From Eimeria necatrix (lineage: Eukaryota > Apicomplexa > Conoidasida > Eucoccidiorida > Eimeriidae), in the NCBI RefSeq assembly GCF_000499385.1, contig NW_013654102.1:7501-71500 (forward strand): a stretch of 64,000 nt of DNA, given 5' to 3'. Position numbers and translations under genes: made by a program. Below, piece by piece: positions 1 through 9,500 of this stretch. A model generated the notes under the pieces. That model did not search any database, had not been told where the DNA came from, and worked only from the letters and a program-made list of their open reading frames with translations. Within the stretch, counting starts at the first letter, position 1. Each line of letters opens with the position of its first letter.

Positions 1-303
1 AGGGGGGCCCCCAGGGGGCCCCCCTAAGGGACCCCTCTAATTAACTGAAAGCTGCTGCTGCTGCTGTTGTGCACCACTTGAGGGCGAGGAAAGAAGACTG
101 GCGTTGCAATAGACAGCAGCAACAGCAGCGACGACAGCAGCAGCAGCAGCAGCAGCAGCAACAGCATCAGCAGCAGCAGCGTAGGCAGCAGCAGCAGCGA
201 GTGCAGGCTCGTACGAGAGAGCAGCACAGACTAGGAGAGGCATGCGGCAGCAGCAGTTGCCGCAGCTGCTGCTGCTGCTGTTGTTGGCGTTGCTGCTGCT
301 GCA
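1..303. repeat. CAG/CTG-rich leader upstream of the Obg-type gene
   Basis: The stretch is almost entirely imperfect CAG and CTG triplets, after a short GGGGGGCCCCC-rich start. Several frames are open through it because CAG tracts lack stops, but none gives recognisable protein sequence. It probably holds the 5' flank of the gene starting at 304. Confidence 0.7.
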
Positions 304-541
304 GTGATGTCGGGTCTGCTCTTAAGACGCAGCCTCCTGCTGCTGGCAAATGGCAGCAGCAGCAGCAGCAGCGGCAGCAGCTGCTGCTGCGGTGCCCCTT
401 TGCGCCTGCTGAAGAGGCCCGTCCCTCAGCAGCAGCAGCAGCAGCAGCAGCAAGGGCGGCCGTGGCAGCAGCAGCGGGAGCAAGTGACCCTCCCCAGCCC
501 CCCCTGCAGCAGCAGGCCCAGCGTTTCGCCGCGCAGCAGCC

Positions 542-584
<43 letters not shown>

Positions 585-1505
585 CTTCTGCGATCGCCGC
601 TTGCTGCGCGCAATTGGAGGCCGCGGGGGCCCCGGCTGCATGCATTTCATTAAACATATTCAGCAGCACTTAATGGGCCCCGGAGAGCCTTCGGGGGGTT
701 GCGGGGGGGAGGGGGGCCCCGTGCTGCTGCGGCTGCGGGCCCGGGGGCCCCCCAGGGGGCCCCCCGGGGGGGCCCCCCCTGCAGCAGCAGTAGAGGACCT
801 CAGCAGCCTCAGGGGCCTCGTAGTGGGGGGCCCCGGGGGCCGAGGGGGCCCCCGCTACAGCAGGGGGGCCCCCGGGAGAGCAGCAACAGTTTGGCTGCCG
901 AGCAGCTGCGTAGTCTGGAGAGTGGAGGAGGGGTACGGGGGGCCCCCAGAGGGGGGCCCCCTGGGGGCCCCCGAGGGGCCCCCTGAGGGGCCCCCTGAGG
1001 GGGCCCCTGAGGGGGCCCCTGAGGGGGCCCCTGAGGGGGGGCCCCCTGAAGGGGAGGTTTGTGGGGAGGGAGCTGATGAGGCGCCAAGGGCGAAGCAGAG
1101 GCTGAGGTTTCTGGGGCTGCTGGACCCCGCCACGGCTGCTGCTGCTGCTGCTGCGGGCAGCAGCAGCCGCAGCAGCAGCAGCAGCAGCAGCAGCAGCTTT
1201 GAGAGCGTGGCTGCTGCTGTGCTGCAGCTGCTGCAGCCCCACCTGTTTGCCCAGGAAATGGCAGCAGCTGCTGGGGGCCGAGGGGGCCGGGGCAACAGCC
1301 GGAGGTGTCCGTACACCGCAGAGGCGGGCGAAGAGGGGCAGCAGCAGCTGCTGCTGCTGCAGCTGCTGCTGCTGGCAGATGCTGCACTTGTGGGGCTTCC
1401 CAGCGCAGGCAAGTCTTTGCTGCTGTCGGCTCTTTCCCGCTGCAGCGCTTTTGCTGCTCCCTGGCCCCACAGCACCACCAAGCCCCAAATAGGCCACATC
1501 ATGCT

Positions 1506-1543
<38 letters not shown>

Positions 1544-1850
1544 TCGAGGGAAGCAGCAGCATCTCAGTTGCAGACCTCCCCGGGCTGCTGCCGGGAGCCA
1601 CAAATGAAGTGGCTTGCTGCGCAGCAAGACATGCAAAGGGGGCGAAGCTAATTTTGTTTGTGGTTGATGCTGCTGCTGCTGCTGGCAGCAGCAGCAGCAG
1701 CAGCCACGGGAGCCTGCTGGAGACTGTGCAGCTGCTGCAGCAGCAGCTGCTGCTGCAGTCGCCGCTGCTGGCAGCAAAGCCTGCTGCCATTGTAGCCACC
1801 AAGTGCGACTTAAGGCCCCACCGCACTCTGCAAAAAGTTGACGAGCTGTG

Positions 1851-1893
<43 letters not shown>

Positions 1894-2232
1894 GCGATTA
1901 AGCAGCAGCTGCAGCGACACTTCGACAGGCTCGTCGAGCAGCGGCAAAAGGAGCTGCTGCTGCTGCAGTGGGACTCCCCACGGCAGCAGCAGCAGGAGCA
2001 GCAGCGGCTGCAGCAGCAGCAGCAACTCGTGCAGCAGCTGCTGCAGCACTTGCAGCTGCAGCAGACACTCCCTGTCATCCCCGTCAGTGCCCGGGAGGGT
2101 ATGGGGCTGCAGCGCCTCGTGCTGCTGCTGCAGCAGCAGCTGCAGCAGCAGCAGCTGCAGCAGCAGCGCGCTGTCTTGAACTTGCTGCAGCTGCTCGAGT
2201 GGTCTCTCTGCACCGCGCCTCCAGAACAATAA
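304..2232 (+). CDS. Obg/CgtA-family GTPase, probably organellar
   Basis: A single 642-codon frame with GTPase motifs in order: G1 GLPSAGKS (about residue 364), G3 DLPGLLPG (about 424), G4 TKCD (about 503) and G5 PVSARE near the end. Upstream, a Gly-rich stretch (SGGCGGEGGPVLLRLRA, then GGPGGRGGP) resembles the Obg N-terminal glycine-rich fold. Obg proteins bind the large ribosomal subunit and act in its assembly; organellar forms act in mitochondria or plastids. The N-terminus (MMSGLLLRRSLLLL) is basic and hydrophobic, as in a targeting peptide, but destination is inferred. Poly-Q, poly-S and poly-A runs and a Gly/Pro/Glu minisatellite are inserted between the conserved blocks, roughly doubling the usual length. 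Introns hidden in the CAG tracts cannot be excluded. The start is the first ATG giving the targeting-like sequence. Confidence 0.82.
955..1056 (+). repeat. G/C minisatellite inside the Obg-type coding region
   Basis: About eight copies of a 12-base unit, GAGGGGGCCCCT with variants, read in frame as Glu-Gly-Ala-Pro or Glu-Gly-Pro-Pro. The unit is related to the GGGGCCCC arrays found outside genes at 7620-8030 and 8560-8860. It lies between the N-terminal Gly-rich part and the GTPase domain, so the protein appears to tolerate length change here. Confidence 0.8.
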
Positions 2233-2446
2233 CCCTTCATCTAAACCCTAATTTCTAAACCCTTTCCCAAACCCTAAACCCTTCTCTAAACCCTCGGCCC
2301 TATTCTAAAGGCTGAGTCCGAGGCCCTGCCCCCCAGCCTAAACCCTAAACCCTAAACCCTAAACCCTAAACCCTAACCTGTCGTTGCCTAGTTAAAAGAT
2401 TACGAATTATTCCAGCAACCATGTGTGGCTCTAACGAACACCAGCT

Positions 2447-2479
<33 letters not shown>

Positions 2480-3052
2480 CGTGCTGCGCTGCTGCTGCTG
2501 CTGCATGCGTTGCTGGGGCCCGCGGCCCCACAGGCGCCTTCTAGGGGCCCCGAAGGAGCTGCTGAAATAAAAATAAAAAATAAAAACATTTTCCGCTGAT
2601 TTAGGGTTTTGGAATTTGGCCTTTCAGCAGCAGCTCTTTGGGAGCCTCTGCTGCTGCTGCTGCTGCTGCTGCAGCGGCAGGGCGCTGGCCGAAGGCCCCT
2701 TCTCCTTCGCGTTTAAACCCTCTCTAGGGTTTAGGGTTTAGGCTCTAGGGTTTAGGGTTTAGAGTTTGAAGCTCAAAGAAGGGCCTACACCTCTTTTTGC
2801 AACTCGCTGCGCCGCAGCAGCAGCAGCAGCAGCAGCAGCTCCGGCAGCAGCGGCAGCAGCAGCCGCCGCATTGTAGCAGCCGTTAGAGCAGCAGCAGCAG
2901 AAGCGGCTGCATTGTAGCAGCGTCTACAGCAGCAGCAGCAGCAGAAGCTACAGCGGCAGCAGCAGCGCCAGCAGCTGCAGCAGCAGCTACAGCAGCAGCT
3001 ACAGCAGCAGCAGCAGCTACAGCAGCAGCAAGGCTTACAAGAAGCAGCAAAG
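2233..3052. other. Intergenic, telomere-like and CAG repeats
   Basis: This lies between the Obg-type stop and the RLP24 start. It holds AAACCCT units in two clusters (about 2240-2300 and 2335-2372), TTTAGGG units near 2725-2765, and CAG tracts at 2445-2480 and 2815-3035. Frames through the CAG tracts are not convincing genes. The last part is presumably the RLP24 leader. Confidence 0.6.
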
Positions 3053-4414
3053 ATGAGAATAGAGAAGTGCTGGTTCTGCTCCAGCAGCATTTATCCCGGT
3101 AAACCCTAAACCCTAAACCCTAAACCCTAGTGTGAGCAGCAGAGGCCCCGCTGCAGCTTCTGGGCTTTAGAGCCTTTCTTGCTGCCGAAGGTTAAGTGCA
3201 ATATCTATTATTTATTTATTATTTTATTTTATTTTATTTTATTTTATTTAGGGTTTAGGGTTTAGGGTTTAGGGTTTGTTGCAGGGCACGGGATAGTGTT
3301 TGTGCGCAACGACGCGAAGATCTTTATTTGTTGTTTAGGGTCTAGAGTGTAGGGTTTAGGGTTTAGGGTTTAGGGTTTAGGGTTTAGGGTTTAGGGTTTA
3401 GGGTTTGTTGCAGGGCACGGGATAGTGTTTGTGCGCAACGACGCGAAGATGTTTCGTTTTTGCCGCTCGAAGTGCCACAAGCTTTTCAAGGCAAAAGGAA
3501 ACCCGAAGAAGTTCAAGTGGACGAAGGCCTACAGAAAGGCCCGCGGTAGGGTTTAGGGTTTAGGGTTTAGGGTTTAGGGTTTGGGGTTTAGGGTTTGGGG
3601 TTTGGGGTGCGGGGGGTGCGGGGGGGGGTGTCTGGGCGGGGGCTGCTGCGTAAGGGTTGGCGCTGCAGCAGCAGCTGCTGCTGCGTTTACTGCTGCTGCT
3701 GCTGTTTCGCTGCTGCTGCTGCTGTTTCGCTGCTGCTGCTGCTGCTGCGCTCACTGCTGCTGCTGCTGCTGCTGCGCTCACTACTACCGCTGCTTCCACT
3801 GCTGGTGCTGCCGCGCTCGCCGCTGCTGCTGCTGCGCCCACCGCTGCTGCTGCTGCACCCCTGCTGCTGCTGCGCCCACCGCTGCTGCTGCTGCTGCTGC
3901 TGCGCCCACCGCTGCTGCTGCTGCTGCTGCTGCTGCTGCAGGGAAGGAGCTGACGGAAGACAGCACTTTTGACTTTGAGCAGCGGCGGAATCGGCCAGTG
4001 CGGTACAACAGAGAGCTGCTGCAGCAAACTGTGGGGGCGCTGCAGCGGATAGCAGCAATTAGGGAAAGAAGAGCAGCAGCACATTACCGCAGCAGAATGC
4101 TGCGGGCCTTTGTGGAGGGGAAGCAGCAGCAAAAGGCGGAGAAGCTGCTGCAGAAGCACAGCCGCTTGCTGCAGCAAATGGAGCTCCAGAGCAGCAGCAG
4201 CAGCAGCAGCAAAAGCATCCGCGCACACGCCCTGCTGCACAGCGACGACGAGGAGGAAGACGAGGAGCAGCAGCAGCTGCAGCAGCAGGAGCAGCAGCTG
4301 CAGCAGCAGCTGCAGCACGAGGAGCAGCAGCAGCAGGACCTGGAGGAGATGGACCTGGATGAAAAAACAACGAAAAAAGGCAAACAAAAAGTCAAGACGC
4401 TCCTCAAAGTCTAA
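3053..4414 (+). CDS. RLP24: Ribosome biogenesis protein RLP24 (L24e family)
   Basis: Three exons, 3053-3098, 3414-3545 and 3942-4414, join in phase to give 216 residues. Exon 1 encodes [16 protein letters not shown] and exon 2 starts [20 protein letters not shown], the diagnostic RLP24 N-terminus with four zinc-binding cysteines (CxxC twice). [16 protein letters not shown] and a basic C-terminal half follow. RLP24 is a nucleolar and pre-60S shuttling factor that holds the place later taken by ribosomal protein L24. The tail is extended by Ser, Gln and Asp/Glu runs from CAG repeats and ends in a Lys-rich stretch, longer than typical homologues. Intron 1 starts GTAAACCCTAAACCC and intron 2 starts GTAGGGTTTAGGG; intron 2 ends in CTG repeats and CAG. 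Intron 1 contains a second partial copy of exon 2. Confidence 0.95.
3271..3321 (+). repeat. Partial duplicate of RLP24 exon 2 inside intron 1
   Basis: About 50 bases, covering the end of the telomere-like tract, the acceptor TTGTTGCAG and the first 37 bases of exon 2, recur without visible change at 3400-3450. This first copy runs into TCTTTATTTG and then telomere-like repeats instead of the rest of the exon. No donor follows at the matching place, so its use would break the reading frame. Confidence 0.9.
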
Positions 4415-4430
4415 AGCTGCTCGTTGGATT

Positions 4431-4695
4431 GCTAGCTAGCTAGCTGGACAGCCATTTGGGTAGCTAGCTATGCATTAGCGTCACCTAGGCGCCGATAGGT
4501 AGCTAGCTAGCTAGCTAGCTAGCTAGCTGGATAGCTGGCTAGCTAGCTGGTTGGCTAGCTAGCTAGCTAGCCAGCTAGCTAGCCAACTGGTTGGCGTCAT
4601 TCACACAGTTCCCCTGGGCGAGCTAGCCAGCCACGAGGCTTTCCATTTGGCTAGCTAGCTAGCTAGCTAGCTAAGGAGGTGCAGCCCAGTGGCTA
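4431..4695. repeat. GCTA tetranucleotide tract
   Basis: Interrupted runs of GCTA (equivalently TAGC/CTAG) follow the RLP24 stop. The same repeat recurs at 8174-8500, 21330-21385 and 25491-25640, both between genes and in introns. GCTAGC is self-complementary, so the tract could fold on itself. Confidence 0.9.
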
Positions 4696-4845
4696 GCTGT
4701 CTAGCGGCCTGGCTGCACTCGGTGCCTTCACGCTGTCGCAGCAGCAACTGCTGCTGCTGCTGCTGGCAGCAACGGGTTTTTTGCTGGGAGACCTTTCTTT
4801 GTCTGTTACTGCTGCACTCGGTACAGAGTTAAAGGCGGCGGGCCT

Positions 4846-4880
<35 letters not shown>

Positions 4881-5558
4881 TGCGCAGGGGCAGCAACGGT
4901 GCTGCTGGCTCTGTTTTGTGAGAGCAAGCGCCTCAGTGGCTGCTGCAGCAACGCAGGGGGGCAGAACCCTTAGGGGTTAGAGTTGTCTTAGTGGTGTGCT
5001 GCAGATTTGCTGCTGCTGCTAAGTTGCTGCTGCTGCTGCAGCAGTAAGCGCGCAGCAGCAACAGCAGCAGCACCAGCGGGGCGGAGGGGAGAGCGGGCGC
5101 AGCAAGGCGTTGCTGCTGCAGTATGTCCAACCCGCTAGTTTAATTTAACTTTATTTTGTAAAAGTAATTTAATTTAATTTAGTTTAAATATAATTCTTTT
5201 CATTCGAGTTAGTTGCAGCGATCGATCGCGGAAGCTGGGGGGCCCCCGGGGCCCCCCACCGGATTGAAGGTGGTGGTGTTTGGCGGCGCTGGCGGCACTG
5301 CGGCGGTTTAAAGGGTTTATTATCTTTGCGAATTTCGTAAAATGAAACTAAATTAAAAAAGAGAAACAAAGAGGTATTTATAAATAGTCCATTTGCAGTT
5401 TTCTCGCGGAGTTCGGGCGCGAGCGGCGGCGCTGAGGTGTACAGACACCTCGACACTTCCGCCTCAAGTCCGCCGTTCTTTCCTTCTGTTCTTCTTCCCC
5501 TTAAACATGTCTTAATAGGCCTTTTCTTCTTTTTTCTCTGCAGCCAACACCGCCAAGA

Positions 5559-5588
<30 letters not shown>
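4696..5588. other. Intergenic between RLP24 and PSF3
   Basis: CTG and CAG tracts (4740-4880, 5010-5120), an A/T-rich patch at 5140-5200, and a palindromic GAGGTGTACAGACACCTC at 5434-5451. A CTCTGCAG at about 5535-5543 could be the acceptor of a leader intron for PSF3. No convincing protein was found on either strand. Confidence 0.55.
5434..5451. repeat. Palindrome, variant of the GGTGTACGTACACC family
   Basis: GAGGTGTACAGACACCTC is a near-perfect inverted repeat lying 138 bases upstream of the PSF3 start. Related copies sit at 10997, 16711, 20199 and 20875. Confidence 0.7.
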
Positions 5589-5589
<1 letters not shown>

Positions 5590-6593
5590 TGCTGGGGGAT
5601 GAGGGTGGTTCTTTGGGCTCTGCAGAGGCCAGCAGCGGCTTCAACGAATTCTCCTTCTCTAATGGGGGCCCCCTAACTCAAGACAACGAAGTGGGGGGCC
5701 CCCTGAGGGGTACTGCGGGGGGCCCCCTGGGGGGCCCCCCGGGGGGCCCCCCAGGGGGGCCCCCAGGGGCTTCTTCGCAAAGCCAAACCCTTCCTCCCCC
5801 ATCTCAGGACTTGTGGTTTAGACCAATTGAGGCCAAGGCGCTGGCTGAGGACTTCCTGCACATTGACCACGAGGTCAGATAAGCTCTAGGGTTTAGGGTT
5901 TAGGGTGTAGGGTTTAGGGTTTGGGGTTTAGGTTGTAGGGTTTAGGGTTTAGGGTTTAGGGTTTGAGGTTTAGGGTTTTGCCGTCCTCCCTTGCTGTATC
6001 TGTTGAAGGTTTTGGTGGTGAATTTTGTGGCTGCTCGCAGAGCTTAGCGTTCAGGGTTTAGGGTTTAGGGTCTAGGGTTTAGGGTCTAGGGTTTAGGGTT
6101 TAGGGTTTAGGGTTTAGGGTTTGTGCGCAGATAGTGCCTTGCCGCGTCTTGGTGGAGCTGCGGGGCCTTTCTTATCTTTCGCCCACAGCGAGAGAAGAGT
6201 ACGCGAAGAACCTGCGCCCAGACGTGGTAACAAACCCTAAACCCTAAACCCTAAACCCTAAACCCTAAACCCTAGACTCTCGCCCAGGAGCGGGTTTTGG
6301 CCGCGGAGCGTGCCTGCCGCCCCCCCTTCCCGACGCCAACCCGCAACCCCCAAACCCTAAACCCTAAACCCTAAACCCTAAACCCTGGCGTGCTGCAGGT
6401 GACCCCCGGAGACACGCTGCAGCTGCTGCTGTTCCAGGCGCGCAGTTTGCTGCAGCAGCAAAAAGTGCAGCTGCTGTTTCCTGCTGCTTTCGGCCCCACA
6501 GTAATTGACGCGCTGCAGAAAGACCCTTTGGGGGTGGACCTCGCCAGCCACTCTCTCTTCTACTTCGAGCTCGGAGAAGAACTCTGCAGACTG

Positions 6594-6644
<51 letters not shown>

Positions 6645-6705
6645 GCTGCTGATGGTGGTGCAAGTGCTGGTGGCGATGCTAGTTGTGGGGAGAAGGGGTG
6701 GCGTA

Positions 6706-6746
<41 letters not shown>

Positions 6747-6784
6747 CACTTGCTTGACGCGCATGCTGAGGAGCTTCCCGCCGC

Positions 6785-6825
<41 letters not shown>

Positions 6826-6982
6826 AGGCTGCCGGAGCACGAGTGGCCGCACCCGAATCTGCAGGCCATTCTGCAGCAGGCGAAGCGGCAGCGGCGCGTG
6901 GGTTTGGCTGTGGGGGCTTTTAGCAGAGACAGAAAAATACTAAAGAGACTCACTTTTGAAGAAAGAGACAGTCAGCAGCAAA

Positions 6983-7033
<51 letters not shown>

Positions 7034-7086
7034 AGGAGGGGGATGCTCTTGCAGTTGCTGCTGCTGCCTTCGCTGCTGCTGTGTGA
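5589..7086 (+). CDS. PSF3: GINS complex subunit PSF3
   Basis: Four exons, 5589-5873, 6131-6226, 6399-6592 and 6828-7086, join in phase to give 277 residues. The conserved core is spread over the exons: DFLHIDHE then IVPCRVLVELRGLSYL, then GDTLQLLLFQARSLLQ and FYFELGEELCRL, then LQAILQQAKRQRRVGLAVGA and KILKRLTFEERD. This matches the order of the PSF3 B and A domains. GINS (SLD5, PSF1-3) joins MCM2-7 and CDC45 in the replicative helicase. The first exon carries a GGGGCCCC-derived Gly/Pro array and the tail is poly-Ala from GCT repeats. Introns 1 and 2 are full of telomere-like repeats; intron 3 is mostly CTG. An extra non-coding first exon is possible. Confidence 0.88.
5884..6122 (+). repeat. 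Telomere-like TTTAGGG tract in PSF3 intron 1
   Basis: Many TTTAGGG units, some degenerate, fill the intron from just after the donor almost to the acceptor at 6130. Intron 2 (6227-6398) contains the same unit in the opposite orientation (AAACCCT). Confidence 0.9.
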
Positions 7087-7461
7087 CTGGTGCAGCTGCA
7101 GCTGCCTTTGTTGCTGCTGTGTTTGCTGCTGCTGTGCTGCTGCTGTAGTTGCTGATGCTGCTGTGTTGCTGCTGCAGTTGCTACTGTCTTTAATGCTGCT
7201 GCAGTTAATGCTGCTGCAGCAAATGTTTTTTGTCTTTGGTGGTGCTCTGCTGTTCTTTGGAGAGCCTCCTTGCTGCTGTCGCTGCAGCAGCAGCAGCGTT
7301 TGCTTGCTGCTGCTGTTGAGGCTGCTGCTGCTGCTGCTGAAGCTGCTGCTGCTGCCAGCTGCCTGTGTCTGTTTTGCTTCAGCTGTTAACGCAATAGAAA
7401 ACAGCAGACCCTTCATGGGGCCCTTTGCATAGTCCTGGGGGGCCCCCTTGTGGGGCCCCCC

Positions 7462-7620
7462 GAGGCCCCCACGATCCCCAGGGGCCCCATACGATCCCAG
7501 GGGGCCCCACACGATCCCAGGGGGCCCCACACGATCCCAGGGGGCCCCACACAATCCCAGGGGGCCCCACACGATCCCAGGGAACCCACATGATCCCAGG
7601 GGCCCCACAAGACGATCCCG
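7462..7620. repeat. 20-base minisatellite
   Basis: The unit GGGGCCCCACACGATCCCAG is repeated head to tail. Copies at 7501, 7521, 7541 and 7561 are nearly identical; the flanking copies are degraded. There are no unique spacers. Confidence 0.9.
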
Positions 7621-8173
7621 AGGGGCCCAACAGGGTCCCAGAAGGGGCCCCTGATGCTTATCTCTAGAGGGGGCCCATAGGGGCCCCCATGATCTGGGGG
7701 CCCCCAAGGTTAGGGGCCCCCTTAGAACAGGGGCCCCTTAGGGTCCCTTTAAACTAGGGGCCCCATAGGGTCCCCTAAGAGTAGAAAAGGGGCCCCATAG
7801 CAGTAGGGGCCCCATTAGAGTGGGGACCCCTTAAGAAAAGTGTTCCCCTGAAGTGGGGGCCCCTTAGAAATGGGGGCCCCTTAGGAGTAGGGGCCCCTCT
7901 AGAATAGGGGCCCCTTCAGAATAGGGGGCCCTAGGGGCCCCCTAACAGTAGGGGCCCCCTAGGGGGGCCCCTAATTTATGAGGGTTGGCGGGAGTGGGCG
8001 GGGCCCTTGCTAGGGTGGGGGCCCCACAGGGGCAAGCGTTTAGGGCTTAGGGTTTAGGGTTTAGGGTTTAGGGTTTCGGAGGTTTTTGCTTTATGGGGTG
8101 CGAGAGAGGTGGCGGCAGTGACCAGCTGGGGCTGCTGCCGAATTGTTTAAAGCAGTTTGCTGCGTTGCTGTGG

Positions 8174-8500
8174 ATAGCTAGCTAGCTAGCTAGCTGCCTA
8201 GCTAGCTGCCTAGCTAGCTGCCTAGCTAGCTGGCTGTTTAGCCAGCTAAAAAGTTGGCGGACTGGATGGTTGACTAATTGGCTAGCTAGCTGGCTAGCTA
8301 GCTAGTTGGCTAGCTGGCTGACTAGATGGTTAGGAAGCTGGCTAGCTAAGTGGATAGTTAGTGATCCGAGCAAGCCCCGCTGCCCTTGCCCTGCAGTTTG
8401 TTGGCGAGCTAGCTAGCTAGCTTCCCTGGCTAGCCATTTCAGCTAGCTGCTGGGCTAGCCACGCGCCGCGACAGCTAGCTAGCTAGTTGGCTAGCTAGCT
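8174..8500. repeat. GCTA tetranucleotide tract
   Basis: Interrupted GCTA repeats with short unique inserts, the same family as 4431-4695. Confidence 0.9.
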
Positions 8501-8559
8501 ACCTCACGCCCCCCTTCCCTGCATGGCCAACGGCGGCAGTGCAGTCACCGCTATTTCGC

Positions 8560-8860
8560 CAGAACCCCGGGGGCCCCTCGGGGGGCCCCTCTGGGCCCCC
8601 AGAGGGGGCCCCAGAGGGCCCCTCTGGGGGCCCCCAGGGGCCCCTCTGGGGGCCCCCAGGGGCCCCTCTGGGGGCCCCATGGGGGCCCCTACCAGAGGCA
8701 ATAAATGGAGGTAACAGCAGCAGAGGAGACGAACAAAAAGCTTAAAGGGTACTTTCTGCAAAGCTAGCAGGAGAGGGGCCCCCCGCCGGGGGCCCCTCAC
8801 CGTGGGGGCCCCACCAGGTGGAGCCCCAGTGCCCAAAGCCAGGGGGGCCCCCAGAAGAAG
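8560..8860. repeat. GGGGCCCC-rich array
   Basis: About a dozen GGGGCCCC or GGGCCCC words with spacing of 10 to 15 bases. Each word is self-complementary. The same word is used in frame in the Obg-type and PSF3 genes. Confidence 0.85.
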
Positions 8861-9119
8861 GGCCCCCCAGCTAGAATAAGCCAGTTTCAAAAACTATCTA
8901 TAGACGGTTTTAAGACGGAACGCATTTGCTGCTGCTGCTGCTGCAGCTGCTGCAGCAGCAGGGATTAGTACATGCCTCACGTAGCGGCAAAGTGCGGGTT
9001 TGGCAGCAGCCGCAATACTGCTGCAGGTGCTGCTGTAGCTGCTGCCGCAGGTGCTGCGGCGGCAGCAGCAGCACTGGCCGCAGCAGCTGCTGCACGTGCT
9101 GCTGCAGCAGCAGCAGCAG

Positions 9120-9250
9120 CTAGAGGCTGACACTGCTAACAGCTGCTGCTGGCCAGCGGGTCCGCAGCAAAGACTGCAAAGCGGCGCTGTGGGGGCCCCC
9201 CAAGACAGCCGAATTGTTCTGGACAAGAAACGCGCTCACCCCTGGCCCTG

Positions 9251-9298
<48 letters not shown>

Positions 9299-9454
9299 TT
9301 CCACCGTCATATAGCCAGACCCCTGAGCTGCTGCTGTCAGGGGTGTTGTCGCTGCTCCTAGTAGTACAACTGCTGCTGTCCGCAACGTTGCTGCTATGCT
9401 GTTGCTGCTGCTGCTGCTGCTAGTACGACTGCTGCTGCTGCTGCTGCTAGTACG

Positions 9455-9500
<46 letters not shown>

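Larger units (their letters stand above)
7087..9119. other. Convergent intergenic region, PSF3 to MINDY-type gene
   Basis: Two kilobases between two 3' ends. It holds CTG tracts (7090-7370), a 20-base minisatellite (7462-7620), scattered GGGGCCCC words (7620-8030), one telomere-like block (8040-8080), a GCTA tract (8174-8500), a second GGGGCCCC array (8560-8860) and CAG/CTG (8925-9119). Open frames here follow the repeats and look non-coding. Confidence 0.65.

Noticed and set aside
69..653. Long poly-Gln and poly-Leu frames near the left edge
   Set aside because: They arise from CAG/CTG triplets read in other frames, and they overlap the Obg-type gene with its intact GTPase motifs.
7462..7620. 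Possible CRISPR-like array of 20-base repeats
   Set aside because: The units are head to tail with no unique spacers, and the genome is eukaryotic. It is a minisatellite.
8930..9010. Short WD-repeat-like peptide on the plus strand (GLVHASRSGKVRVW)
   Set aside because: It is isolated, flanked by CAG tracts and lies in the 3' flank of the minus-strand MINDY gene. No further repeats or exon signals support it.
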